The notes beneath the pieces are model-generated. The model was not told the DNA's origin and searched no databases. It saw only the letters and a list, made by a program, of their open reading frames with translations. The position numbers were made by a program, and so were the translations under genes. This document shows positions 8,293-16,629 of a stretch of DNA of 64,000 nucleotides, piece by piece; positions within the stretch are counted from its first letter, which is position 1; each line of letters begins with the position of its first letter. The stretch lies in NCBI RefSeq assembly GCF_004570865.1, contig NZ_SPQS01000027.1, positions 1 to 64,000 on the forward strand, in the 5' to 3' direction. The DNA is from Bradyrhizobium frederickii. Lineage in GTDB: Bacteria > Pseudomonadota > Alphaproteobacteria > Rhizobiales > Xanthobacteraceae.

Positions 8293-8550
8293 GGAAACAG
8301 ACGAGCTCCGAGGTGCGGGAAATAACGCGCGCATCTTGCGATCCGCAGCCCCTGCGTCAAGAGCCAAGAGGCGCGCAATAACGCAGGGCCGGTGGGCCTT
8401 TATGCGACGCGATAACAAGGCTTTATCGCCTCCCCCTGCATTAATTTATTGGACTTGCGGGCGCATTTACGCGAAGCAGGGGTGACGCGGAACTCAAAGC
8501 TCGAGCCCGCGCTTTCCAAAGCCCGATTCCGACAGCTCTTCGACAGCTCA

Positions 8551-9282
8551 ATGGCCGCGACGCTTCCCCCGCCCCGCCTTCTGCCCAGTGGCGACAGCGC
8601 CGTCACGGTCGAGTTCAGCCGCACCATCGACGAGGACGCCAACCAGCGCGTGCTGGCGCTGGATAAGGCGCTCGCGGCAAGCCCCATCGACGGCATCACC
8701 GAGACCGTGCCGACCTATCGCTCGCTGCTGGTGCACTACGACCCCTGTCAGATCGGTTTCGACGCGCTCGGCGAAAAGCTGCTTCCGATCGCGATCCAGC
8801 CGCCGCCGCCCGTGACCAAGGCGCGCCGCTGGCGCATTCCCGTCGCCTATGGCGGCGAGCACGGCATCGACCTCGACGATGTCGCCAAGGCGCTGAGCAC
8901 CACGCCGGACGACATCGTCGCCCGGCATGCGGGCGGCGACTACAAGGTCGCCATGATCGGCTTCACTCCGGGCTGGTCCTATCTCAGCGGCCTCGACAAA
9001 TCGCTGCATATGTCGCGGCGGCAAAATCCGCGGCTGCTGACGCCGGCCGGCACGATCTCGATCGGCGGCGTCCAGGCCGGAATCCAATGCCTGGCGGCGC
9101 CGAGCGGCTGGCATCTGCTCGGCCGCACGCCGGTGCGCACCTATCAGCTCCACCGCAATCCGACCTTCCTGACCGAACCCGGCGACCGCGTGACGTTCTT
9201 CGCCATCGACCACAAGACGTTCGAGGAGCTGGACCGCGCGGCGGAAGCCGGCGAGATCATCGCCGAGCAGGTGGACGCATGA
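8551..9282 (+). CDS. pxpB: 5-oxoprolinase subunit PxpB (KipI-like)
   Basis: 243 aa. With PxpA and PxpC this forms the ATP-dependent prokaryotic 5-oxoprolinase that opens pyroglutamate to glutamate. Family markers are LPSGDSAVTVEF at the N-terminus, VPTYRSLLVHYDP, the long GFTPGWSYLSGLD segment and TPAGTISIGGVQAG. The ATG at 8551 (MAATLPPP) gives the usual length; the frame is open further upstream to 8449. The stop overlaps the pxpC start by four bases (ATGA), which couples translation of the two subunits. Confidence 0.9.
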   Translation: MAATLPPPRLLPSGDSAVTVEFSRTIDEDANQRVLALDKALAASPIDGITETVPTYRSLLVHYDPCQIGFDALGEKLLPIAIQPPPPVTKARRWRIPVAYGGEHGIDLDDVAKALSTTPDDIVARHAGGDYKVAMIGFTPGWSYLSGLDKSLHMSRRQNPRLLTPAGTISIGGVQAGIQCLAAPSGWHLLGRTPVRTYQLHRNPTFLTEPGDRVTFFAIDHKTFEELDRAAEAGEIIAEQVDA

Positions 9283-10316
9283 GCCGGCTTGTCGTCGCCA
9301 GCATCGGCCCGGCCAGCTCCGTCCAGGACGGCGGCCGCCTCGGTGCGCAGCGCTACGGCCTGACGGTAAGCGGCGCGATGGATCGGCTGTCGCTGGCTGC
9401 GGCGAACACGCTCGTCGGCAACGCGCCGTTCGCGGCCGCCGTCGAGATCGGCCCGTTCGGTGCCGCCTTCACCGCCCGTGACGGCGCTGTGCGCGTGGCG
9501 ATCTCAGGCGCGCCGCGCAACGCGGACGTCGCCGGAAACCCGGTTGCCATGGACACGTCAGTGACGCTGAAGGACGGCGAGACGCTGACGCTGGGCTTTG
9601 CCCGCGGCGGCGCTTTCACCTATCTCGCGATCGAAGGCGCCATCACCGGCGAACTCGTGTTCGGCAGCCTCGCGGTGAATGCCCGCGCCGGCCTCGGCAG
9701 CCCCTACCCGCGCCCGCTCCAGGCCGGCGACGAGTTCAGCGTCGCTGCCGCGAGCGGCGCAAGCGAGCTGCGCATCGAATTGCCGAGGCCGTTGAGTGGG
9801 CCGATCCGCGTTCTGCTGGGGCCGCAGGACGACGAGTTCGACGATGCCAACAAGGCGCTGTTCCTCGGCAGCGAATGGAAGATCTCGGCGACCTCCGATC
9901 GTATGGGCTACCGACTGGAAGGTCCCGCGATCAAGCATCTGCACGGCCACAACATCGTCTCCGACGGCACCGTCAACGGCAGCATCCAGGTGCCCGGCAA
10001 CGGTACGCCGATCGCGCTGATGATGGACCGCGGCACCTCCGGCGGCTATCCCAAGATCGCAACCGTGATCACCGCCGACATCGGTCGCCTCGCGCAGACC
10101 TCGGCGGGAACGGCGTTTCGGTTCAAGGCCGTCAGCATGGCCGAGGCGCAGGACGAGGCGCGAAAGTTCGCGCAGGCGATCCGGACCCTGCCCGATCGCC
10201 TGCGCGCGGCCGACACCGTGGCGCTCAACATCGAGGCACTCAGCGATGCCAACGTGGCAGGCCATGCGGTGAACGCCGTCGATGCCGGCACCTGGCAGGT
10301 CACCGCGGAGCCCTAG
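9279..10316 (+). CDS. pxpC: 5-oxoprolinase subunit PxpC (KipA-like)
   Basis: 345 aa, biotin-dependent carboxylase-like family. Diagnostic stretches are ASIGPASSVQDGGR at the start, QRYGLTVSGAMDR, RVLLGPQDDEF in the middle, SDRMGYRLEGP, then DGTVNGSIQVPGNG and GTSGGYPKIATV. The start overlaps pxpB by ATGA. PxpC pairs with PxpB to form the ATP-using half of 5-oxoprolinase; the homologous urea-amidolyase domain explains frequent misannotation as allophanate hydrolase subunit 2. pxpA follows 34 bases later. Confidence 0.9.
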   Translation: MSRLVVASIGPASSVQDGGRLGAQRYGLTVSGAMDRLSLAAANTLVGNAPFAAAVEIGPFGAAFTARDGAVRVAISGAPRNADVAGNPVAMDTSVTLKDGETLTLGFARGGAFTYLAIEGAITGELVFGSLAVNARAGLGSPYPRPLQAGDEFSVAAASGASELRIELPRPLSGPIRVLLGPQDDEFDDANKALFLGSEWKISATSDRMGYRLEGPAIKHLHGHNIVSDGTVNGSIQVPGNGTPIALMMDRGTSGGYPKIATVITADIGRLAQTSAGTAFRFKAVSMAEAQDEARKFAQAIRTLPDRLRAADTVALNIEALSDANVAGHAVNAVDAGTWQVTAEP

Positions 10317-10350
10317 ACGCAACAACAAGACCGGAAGGCGGAGAGCACCC

Positions 10351-11118
10351 ATGAAGACGATCGATCTCAATTGCGACCTCGGCGAAGGTTTCGGCGCGTG
10401 GGAGATGGGCAACGACGCCGCCATGATCGAGCTGGCGAGCTCGGTCAACGTCGCCTGCGGCTTCCATGCCGGCGATCCCGATATCATGCGGCGAACGGTG
10501 GAGCTGGCGAAGGCGCGCGGCGTCTCGGTCGGCGCGCATCCCGGCTATCGCGACCTGCACGGGTTCGGCCGCCATCCGATCGCGGGGCTCAAGGCTTCCG
10601 AGATCGAGAACCTCGTCGCCTATCAGATCGGCGCACTGCAGGCGATCGCGACCGCGGCTGGCCACAAGGTCACGCACGTGAAGGCGCATGGCGCGCTCTC
10701 CAACGTCGCCTGCGAGGACGACATGACGGCTAGGGCGATCGCCGCCGGCATCAAGGCGGTCGACCCCGGCCTGATCTTCGTCGTGCTCGCCAATTCGAAG
10801 CTGGTGAAGGCCGGCGAAGACGCCAACCTGCCGATGGTGCACGAAGTGTTCGCCGATCGCGCCTATGAGGACGACGGCAACCTCGTCTCGCGCAAGAAGC
10901 CCGGTGCGGTGCTGCACGATGCCAAGGCGATTGCCGAGCGCGTGGTGCGCATGGTGCAGGACGGCGCGGTGGTCTCGGTGACAGGCAAGGTGATCAAGAT
11001 GCGCACGGACACGGTCTGCATCCACGGCGACACGCACGGTGCCGTGGAGATCGCGCGGACCTTGCGCCAGGCGTTGAAGGCGGCGCGGATCGAGGTCGCG
11101 CCGTTCAAGCGCGGGTGA
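10351..11118 (+). CDS. pxpA: 5-oxoprolinase subunit PxpA (LamB/YcsF family)
   Basis: 255 aa, the family's usual length. It opens with MKTIDLNCDLGEGFG, the signature of the LamB/YcsF family, and contains VNVACGFHAGDP, the VGAHPGYRD metal-site motif, HVKAHGALSN and CIHGDTHGAVE near the end. The fold is a TIM-like deacetylase barrel that acts on the activated 5-oxoproline. A GGCGGAG ribosome site lies about nine bases before the ATG. It is third in pxpB-pxpC-pxpA, so all three subunits needed for 5-oxoproline salvage are together. A dispersed palindrome lies just after the stop. Confidence 0.92.
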   Translation: MKTIDLNCDLGEGFGAWEMGNDAAMIELASSVNVACGFHAGDPDIMRRTVELAKARGVSVGAHPGYRDLHGFGRHPIAGLKASEIENLVAYQIGALQAIATAAGHKVTHVKAHGALSNVACEDDMTARAIAAGIKAVDPGLIFVVLANSKLVKAGEDANLPMVHEVFADRAYEDDGNLVSRKKPGAVLHDAKAIAERVVRMVQDGAVVSVTGKVIKMRTDTVCIHGDTHGAVEIARTLRQALKAARIEVAPFKRG

Positions 11119-11132
11119 GGCACGAAACGTGC

Positions 11133-11226
11133 CGTAGGGTGGGCAAAGCGAAGCGTGCCCACCAAACCGAAGTCGTATGTTGAGAGATGGTGGGCACGGC
11201 GCGAGTGCGCCTTTGCCCACCCTACG
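11133..11226. repeat. Dispersed palindrome, family A (CGTAGGGTGGGCAAAG arms)
   Basis: The left arm begins CGTAGGGTGGGCAAAG and the right arm ends CTTTGCCCACCCTACG. An inner pair (GTGCCCACCA / TGGTGGGCAC) flanks a variable centre. Four copies of this family occur in the window (also 11588, 22266 and 33511), always between genes. Arms are conserved, centres vary, which suggests selection for RNA or DNA folding, or spread by a REP-like mechanism. Confidence 0.85.
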
Positions 11227-11232
11227 AGAGCT

Positions 11233-11385
11233 CTAAAACGGATGCACCGAGAGCGTGCCGAACACGATCGCCGCGATGACCGCAAAGGCGCTGTAAAGCG
11301 CCAGATGATGGGCATTGGCCCGGGTCTGCCGCGAGAGCGAGCGCGCGTAGAAGTGCAGTCTGGCTTCCGCCGATAGTTCGCGCAT
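11233..11385 (-). CDS. 50-aa membrane microprotein
   Basis: An ORF of 50 codons reading MRELSAEARLHFYARSLSRQ, a basic middle, then YSAFAVIAAIVFGTLSV as one transmembrane helix, ending HPF. GGAG stands seven bases before the ATG, a strong ribosome site, which is the main reason for calling it. The amphipathic, Arg-rich N-terminus followed by a single helix suggests an inner-membrane microprotein with the N-terminus inside. Function unknown. It lies alone between two family A palindromes. Confidence 0.6.
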   Translation of the reverse strand: MRELSAEARLHFYARSLSRQTRANAHHLALYSAFAVIAAIVFGTLSVHPF

Positions 11386-11587
11386 GGTCGATCTCCAACG
11401 CCCCATTTGCGGGAGTATGAGGGATCAACCAGGGCGGGAGGCAAGATGGTGGCGCAAATAGCGATGCGCCTCCTTCGAGGCGGCCCTCTCGCAGACGTAA
11501 ATTCTCTTAAGGTTCGGGTTCCGAGAATCTTATTCGTTCAAATCCGAGCCAGTCGGAACCGCCAAATGACAGCGGAATGGCAACTCT

Positions 11588-11685
11588 CGTAGGGGTGGGC
11601 AAAGCGAAGCGTGCCCACCACCTGTCTCAATCAGGAAGAGATGGTGGGCACGGCGCGCGAAGGGCGCGCCTTTGCCCACCCTACG
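11588..11685. repeat. Dispersed palindrome, family A, second copy
   Basis: Arms are CGTAGGGGTGGGCAAAG (one extra G) and CTTTGCCCACCCTACG-like sequence ending at 11685, with the inner GTGCCCACCA/TGGTGGGCAC pair. The rest of 11386-11741 holds nothing I can support as a gene. The element sits downstream of the reductase gene that ends at 11742. Confidence 0.85.
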
Positions 11686-11741
11686 GCGCCTACGCGCCGA
11701 GCAGATCGAAGCAGGTTTCCTGCCCCTGCCCCCACTGCGCC

Positions 11742-13352
11742 TTAATAGACATCCGCCTGGAAGCGCCCGGTCTTCTTGAGCTCGGCGACGAAACTGACGG
11801 CCTCGTCGGTCGAACGTGCGCCGAATTGGGCGACGATGTCGACCAGCGCGCGCTCGACGTCCTTGGCCATGCGCTTGGCATCGCCGCAGATGTAGAAATG
11901 CGCACCTTCGGCAAGCCACGTCCACAGCTCGCGACCGACCTCCCGCATGCGGTCCTGCACGTAGAACTTCTTTTCGCCGTCGCGCGACCAGGCCAGCGAC
12001 ATGCGCGTGAGCAGACCCGAGGTCTTCATCGCATTGAGCTCCTCCTGGTAGAAGAAGTCGCAATCGCTGCGCTGATGGCCGAAGAACAGCCAGTTCTTGC
12101 CGGGCGCGCCGGTCGCCTTGCGGTCGAGCAGGAAGGCGCGGAACGGCGCGATGCCGGTGCCGGGGCCGACCATGATGATCGGCGTCTTGGGGTCCTGCGG
12201 CAGGCCGAAGCCGTGTGCCTTCTGCACGTAGACCTTGAGCTTCTCGCCCTCATTGATGCGTTCGCCGAGGAAGGTCGAGGCGACCCCGAGGCGCTTGCGC
12301 TTGCCGATGACGTAGCGCACGGAATCGACGGTCAGCGACAGCTTTCCGGGCGTCGCATTGTGCGACGACGAGATCGAGTAGAGCCGCGGCTGCAGCGGCT
12401 CGAGCGCCTCGACGAAGGCCTCGGGGTGCGGCCGCGTGCCGGAAAACTTCTGCAGCCCGGCCATGACGTCGAGGGTAGCGGCATCGCCATCGGGGTCCTC
12501 TCCCTGCGCCAGCGCCCGCGCCTTTTCGCGCGCCCCGCCGCCGGTGATGAAGGAGATCAGCTCGAACAGGCTGTCGGGCGCCGGCGACAGCGAGACGTCG
12601 TCGATCAGCACCTCGCGCAGCGTCTTGCCGTTCACCTTGGTGGTGTGGGAGGCACCGAGCAGCGCGATGATCTGGTCGACGAGACCGACATCGTTGCGCG
12701 CGAACACGCCAAAGCTGTCGCCGACGACGTAGTCGAGCTTGCTCTCGGAGAGATCGAACTCGACGTGATAGGTTTCCTTCTCCGACTTCCCCTTGTTGAG
12801 CAGGCGGCGCGACAGGAAGGTCGCAGGCACAGGATTGTCGCGTGAGCGGCCCGGCTCCGCGATCGTCACCGTCACGGCCGGCGCCGGAGCGTCCGGCTTG
12901 TCCGCCGCCTTGGCCGCCGGGGCCTTGTCGAGCTCCTCGTAGAGCGACTTCAGCATCCGCGCGGTTTCCTTGCCGCCGGGGACACAGAGGTTGAGCCGCG
13001 CTTCGCTGCGGCTCGCGATCGCTTCCGAATAATCGTGGCAATTGTAGCCGCACTGGCCGCAATCCTGCTGCGCCATCGCCGCCATCATCTTGCGGCGCAC
13101 CGGCCGTCCCTCGGCGAGCTTCATCCGCTCGACGATCGGCATGGTCTGGTCATGCCAGGGCGCTTCGCCGTCGTCACCGTCGCCGGCCGCGCCTTGCATG
13201 ACGGCGGCGCCCTGCTCGGCCGACAGCGGCGCGGCGACATCCGGCGACAGCAGCCCGGCAAAGAAGCCGTTCAGCCAGGAGCGCTGCGCATCGGAGAACG
13301 GCGCACTGGCGGGAATGATATCGAGCTTGGGCGGAGGGGTGATCTGGTTCAT
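11742..13352 (-). CDS. CysJ-like NAD(P)H flavoprotein reductase with an N-terminal [4Fe-4S] domain
   Basis: 536 aa. The N-terminal part carries DCGQCGYNCHDYSEAI and LNLCVPGG, giving Cys98, Cys101, Cys105 and Cys123 in the pattern of the PF04060 four-cysteine [4Fe-4S] domain (seen in RnfB). After a Pro/Ala linker (about 135-160) comes the FAD-binding module of sulfite-reductase alpha type, with PRLYSISSS as the RxYS FAD motif, then GPGTGIAPFRAFLLDR for NAD(P)H. The FMN flavodoxin domain of CysJ is absent. It would normally be annotated sulfite reductase alpha subunit, but its start overlaps the nirA stop (ATGA), so electron delivery from NAD(P)H through FAD and the cluster to NirA is the likely job. 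Cytoplasmic. Confidence 0.8.
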   Translation of the reverse strand: MNQITPPPKLDIIPASAPFSDAQRSWLNGFFAGLLSPDVAAPLSAEQGAAVMQGAAGDGDDGEAPWHDQTMPIVERMKLAEGRPVRRKMMAAMAQQDCGQCGYNCHDYSEAIASRSEARLNLCVPGGKETARMLKSLYEELDKAPAAKAADKPDAPAPAVTVTIAEPGRSRDNPVPATFLSRRLLNKGKSEKETYHVEFDLSESKLDYVVGDSFGVFARNDVGLVDQIIALLGASHTTKVNGKTLREVLIDDVSLSPAPDSLFELISFITGGGAREKARALAQGEDPDGDAATLDVMAGLQKFSGTRPHPEAFVEALEPLQPRLYSISSSHNATPGKLSLTVDSVRYVIGKRKRLGVASTFLGERINEGEKLKVYVQKAHGFGLPQDPKTPIIMVGPGTGIAPFRAFLLDRKATGAPGKNWLFFGHQRSDCDFFYQEELNAMKTSGLLTRMSLAWSRDGEKKFYVQDRMREVGRELWTWLAEGAHFYICGDAKRMAKDVERALVDIVAQFGARSTDEAVSFVAELKKTGRFQADVY

Positions 13353-15130
13353 GCGGACACCTGTGCATCGGCAAGCTTGCGCAGCGTTTCGCCGTCATGG
13401 CGGCGCGCGAAGGAAAGGAAGGTTTCGTCAGGCGACGAGCGATGGGCGATATAGGCCTTGAGCAGCGCCTCGACCGTCTTCGGCGCGTCCTCGGCTTTAA
13501 GGTCGTGATAGACCTCCTGTCCGACGTCGGCGTCCGGGCCGAATCCGCCGCCGGTGAAGAGGTGATAACCCTCGACCGTGTCGTCCTCGTTGACAGGCAC
13601 GCGTGCGCCGATCAGGCCGATATCGCTGATGTAATGCTGCGCGCAGGAATGATGGCAGCCGGTGACGTGGATGTTGACCGGCTTGTCCATCGCGACGCGC
13701 GGCTCGCACCAATCGCCGATCTCGGCGGCATGGCGCTTGGTATTCGCTGCGGCGAAGCGGCAGCCGGCATTGCCGGTGCAGGCGATCAGGCCGGCGCGGA
13801 TGTGCGAGGCCTCGACCGCGAGCCCGATCTGCTTGATCGCCGCAATGGCAAGCTCGACGTTCTCGTCGCGCACGCCCGATATCAGCAGGTTCTGCCAAAC
13901 CGTCAGCCGGATCTCGCCGTCGCCGAGGTCGTGCGAAACCTTGGCCAGCCCCCGCATCTGGTCGCTTGTCAGCTTGCCGAGCGTCAGCGACACGCCGATC
14001 CAGTTGAGACCGTCCTGCTTCTGCTTGTGCACGCCGACATGCGCCATGCGGTCGGCGGCCGGCCGCGGCGCGAACGCCTCCTCCGGCACGCGCGTGAACG
14101 GCGTCTTCAGCCGCTCCTCGACCAGCTTGAGGAAGCCGTCATGGCCCATCGCGTCGAGCACGTATTTCAGCCGTGCCTTGTTGCGGTTGGTGCGGTCGCC
14201 ATGGTCGATGAAGATGCGCACGATGGCGTCGGCAACGGCAGTCGCCTGCTCGGGCTTGACGATGATGCCGGAATATTTCGCAAAGTCCTTGTGGCCGGTG
14301 ATGCCGCCGAGGCCGAGGCGGAACCAGACTCCCGGCTCGACGCCGAAACCGTCCTTCACCTCATACGCCGTGAACGCGATGTCGTTGGTCTCCTCCAGCA
14401 CCGCGATCCTGCCGGCCCCGTCGAAGGCGACGTTGAACTTGCGCGGCAGGCCGTAGAGCGAGCGGTCGTTGAGGATGTGGTAGTGCCATTCGCGCGCATA
14501 GGGCCGCGTGTCGAGGATCTCCTGCGGATCGATGCCCGCCGTCGGCGTCCCTGTTACGTTACGAATGTTATCCGCGCCGGAGCCGCGCGAGCACAGGCCG
14601 AGCTCCTGGATGCCCTCGAGCAGCTTGATCGCGTTCTTCGGCGGGATCTCGCGGAGCTGGAGATTGGCGCGCGTCGTGACGTGGCTATAGGGGCCGCAGA
14701 GCTCATCGGCGAGATCGGCGAGGCCCGACAGCTGCCAGTGCTTCATGATGCCGTTCGGAATCCGCAGGCGGCTCATGTAGGAGTCCTGCGTTGGCGCGAC
14801 GTAGAAGATGCCGTAATAGCGCCAGCGGAAATTGTCCGCCGGGCTCGGCGGCGCATTGTCGAGCGCCTGCTGGCGCAGCCGCGGATAGGCGTCGAAGGGA
14901 TGCTCGTCGCGCTTGAACTTCTCCTGGTCGGCGAGCTTCTTGCCCGCCGCGATCACCTTGTCCTGCGCCTTGATGTGCACGGCATCGGGGCCAACAGGCT
15001 CGGCATTCGCCTTGCCGGCACCGCCGCCCAGACCTCGCCCGACCCGGCTGATCTGCAGACCGGTCGTGAAGCCTTCGAGATAGCGTTTCTGCTCGTCGGT
15101 AAAGTCGACTGCGAGCGTATCGATTTTCAT
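13349..15130 (-). CDS. nirA: Assimilatory nitrite reductase, siroheme/[4Fe-4S] type (NirA family)
   Basis: 593 aa from the ATG at 15130 (MKIDTLAVDF); starts at 15178 and 15211 in the same frame add 16 or 27 residues and cannot be excluded. It reduces nitrite to ammonium in the cytoplasm. The cluster/siroheme ligands are in CTGNAGC (Cys-X5-Cys) and GCHHSC (Cys-X3-Cys). The TGN sequence and the nearby ANTKRHA are NirA-like and differ from the CysI pattern. Two ferredoxin-type half domains are visible (WRYYGIFYVAP, and later NWIGVSLTLGKLTSDQMRGL). The position behind nasT-nasS supports nitrite over sulfite. The stop overlaps the reductase gene by ATGA. Confidence 0.85.
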   Translation of the reverse strand: MKIDTLAVDFTDEQKRYLEGFTTGLQISRVGRGLGGGAGKANAEPVGPDAVHIKAQDKVIAAGKKLADQEKFKRDEHPFDAYPRLRQQALDNAPPSPADNFRWRYYGIFYVAPTQDSYMSRLRIPNGIMKHWQLSGLADLADELCGPYSHVTTRANLQLREIPPKNAIKLLEGIQELGLCSRGSGADNIRNVTGTPTAGIDPQEILDTRPYAREWHYHILNDRSLYGLPRKFNVAFDGAGRIAVLEETNDIAFTAYEVKDGFGVEPGVWFRLGLGGITGHKDFAKYSGIIVKPEQATAVADAIVRIFIDHGDRTNRNKARLKYVLDAMGHDGFLKLVEERLKTPFTRVPEEAFAPRPAADRMAHVGVHKQKQDGLNWIGVSLTLGKLTSDQMRGLAKVSHDLGDGEIRLTVWQNLLISGVRDENVELAIAAIKQIGLAVEASHIRAGLIACTGNAGCRFAAANTKRHAAEIGDWCEPRVAMDKPVNIHVTGCHHSCAQHYISDIGLIGARVPVNEDDTVEGYHLFTGGGFGPDADVGQEVYHDLKAEDAPKTVEALLKAYIAHRSSPDETFLSFARRHDGETLRKLADAQVSA

Positions 15131-15465
15131 GGTCGGTAACGAAGCTCCTGCGGCCACCTTGGTGGCATCGACGGACATTGCGCGACCCGCGAGGACCGAG
15201 GCTGGCTCCAAGAGCCGGCTTCGCTACCCCAGCGGTCCGATCAGCTTCGTTGCTGCGGGACTCGGCTCAGCAGGCATCTGTGACAAGCTGGCCGCACTGC
15301 AATATTCAAGTTGCGTGCCAGCTTGACAGAAATGGAAAGCTTTGTGTTTACAGGCGATTACGCGCAGGCCCGGAAAATCCCGGCCCGTGCATTTTCACGA
15401 AATTCGTGCACCCTGGCCAACATTTGGGCAACGAATCCGCGTGCCCAAAAACGATGCAGGCCGAA
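15131..15465 (-). promoter_or_regulatory. nirA leader with stable hairpins, candidate NasT target
   Basis: This 335-base gap between nasS and nirA has no gene. Read on the minus strand it holds, in order, TTTGGGCA/TGCCCAAA (15449-15442 with 15430-15423), a short CACGA/TCGTG stem (15397-15409), and a 9-bp perfect stem CAAGCTGGC/GCCAGCTTG (15325-15317 with 15292-15284) enclosing a smaller GCAA/TTGC stem. NasT is an ANTAR RNA-binding antiterminator known to act on leader hairpins of nitrate genes, so a NasT site is expected here. The dual hexaloop consensus was not found with certainty. Confidence 0.45.
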
Positions 15466-16629
15466 TCAGATTCGCCAGCGTCCCACCTCGAAGGCCTCGA
15501 GATGCCCCCGGATATTGGCGGGATCGAAGGCCGGGCCGGCGAACGCGCCGAACGCCGCGGCAGGCGGCTCGGGCGACCGCCGGCCGAGGGCCGCGTCGTA
15601 CAAATCGGGCCTGAACACGGCCATCGCCGTCTTGACGCCCTCCGGCGTCAGCATCGTCTGCCCCCAACGCACCATCTGCGCATAGAGCCAGGCGGCCTGG
15701 ACCGGATCGGGGCGGCCTGCCCCCTCCCGCCCCACCAGGAGATAGCGGCCGCTTTCGCGCAACGTGCCGTCAGGAGAAATCTTAAGGCGTCCGGTCAAGG
15801 TGCGCTGGATGACCTCGGCATCGACCCCGATCCGCTCGGGCTGCGCCAGGATCTGCGCCGCCTCGGTCAGGTTCGCCGGATTCTCGATGAACTCGGCCGC
15901 CTTCACCGCCGCGCGCACCAGGCTGGCGACCACGTCCGGATGCTTGTCGGCCCAGACCTGGCGAACCGCCAACACCTTCTCGGCGGCGCGGTCGAGGATG
16001 TCGGAGACGAAATGCAGGATGTGACCGATGCCGAGATCGACCGCGATCGAGTTCCAGGGCGCACCGACGCAGAACGCATCGACATGGCCATTGGCGAGGC
16101 TGTCGACCATGTAGGGCGGCGGCAACACCACGAGGCGCACGTCCTCATCCGGATCGACGCCGGCCGCGGCCATCCAGAACCGCAATTGGTAATTGTGGGT
16201 CGAGAACGGGAAGGTCATGCCGAAGGTCAGCGGTTCGGCCCCTGCCTTGCGCCTGATGGCAACCACCTTCGCCAGTGCTTTCGCCGTTACCATCGGATCG
16301 AAACGGTCGCCGTCGATCTGCCCCATCAGCGCGGCATGAAGCGCCGGCGACACCGTGATCGCATTGCCGTTAATGCCGAGATTGAAGGGCGCGGCGATCG
16401 GCACTTTGACATGGCCGAGCCCGAGCGAGGACGCGATCGCCACGGGCGCCAGAAGATGCGCGGCGTCGAACAGGCCGATATTGAGCTTGTCGCGGACGTT
16501 GGACCAGGAGACTTCGCGCACCAGTTCGACGTCGAGCCCTTCGGCGGCGGCAAATCCCTTGTCGACGGCGATGATCAGCGCGGCGGCATCGACCAGCGGA
16601 ATGAACCCGATGCGAAGGGGGGCGGTCAT
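15466..16629 (-). CDS. nasS: NasS, nitrate/nitrite sensor (NrtA/CmpA-type binding protein without signal peptide)
   Basis: 387 aa. It looks like an ABC nitrate-binding protein (MTAPLRIGFIPLVDAAALI, VREVSWSNVRDKLNIGLFDAAHLLAP, FPFSTHNYQLRFWM, PPPYMVDSLANGHVDAFCVG, NSIAVDLG) but starts directly with the domain and has no signal peptide, which is the mark of cytoplasmic NasS. In this two-component pair NasS holds NasT when nitrate and nitrite are absent and releases it when they bind. Its start overlaps the end of nasT by four bases, which supports a fixed protein ratio. nirA and its reductase follow downstream. Confidence 0.88.
   Translation of the reverse strand: MTAPLRIGFIPLVDAAALIIAVDKGFAAAEGLDVELVREVSWSNVRDKLNIGLFDAAHLLAPVAIASSLGLGHVKVPIAAPFNLGINGNAITVSPALHAALMGQIDGDRFDPMVTAKALAKVVAIRRKAGAEPLTFGMTFPFSTHNYQLRFWMAAAGVDPDEDVRLVVLPPPYMVDSLANGHVDAFCVGAPWNSIAVDLGIGHILHFVSDILDRAAEKVLAVRQVWADKHPDVVASLVRAAVKAAEFIENPANLTEAAQILAQPERIGVDAEVIQRTLTGRLKISPDGTLRESGRYLLVGREGAGRPDPVQAAWLYAQMVRWGQTMLTPEGVKTAMAVFRPDLYDAALGRRSPEPPAAAFGAFAGPAFDPANIRGHLEAFEVGRWRI

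Noticed and set aside
11742..15130. Annotation as cysJ-cysI sulfite reductase
   Set aside because: The hemoprotein has the TGN/TK pattern of NirA around the first Cys pair, and the genes lie directly behind nasT-nasS. Nitrite reductase fits better, although sulfite activity cannot be excluded.
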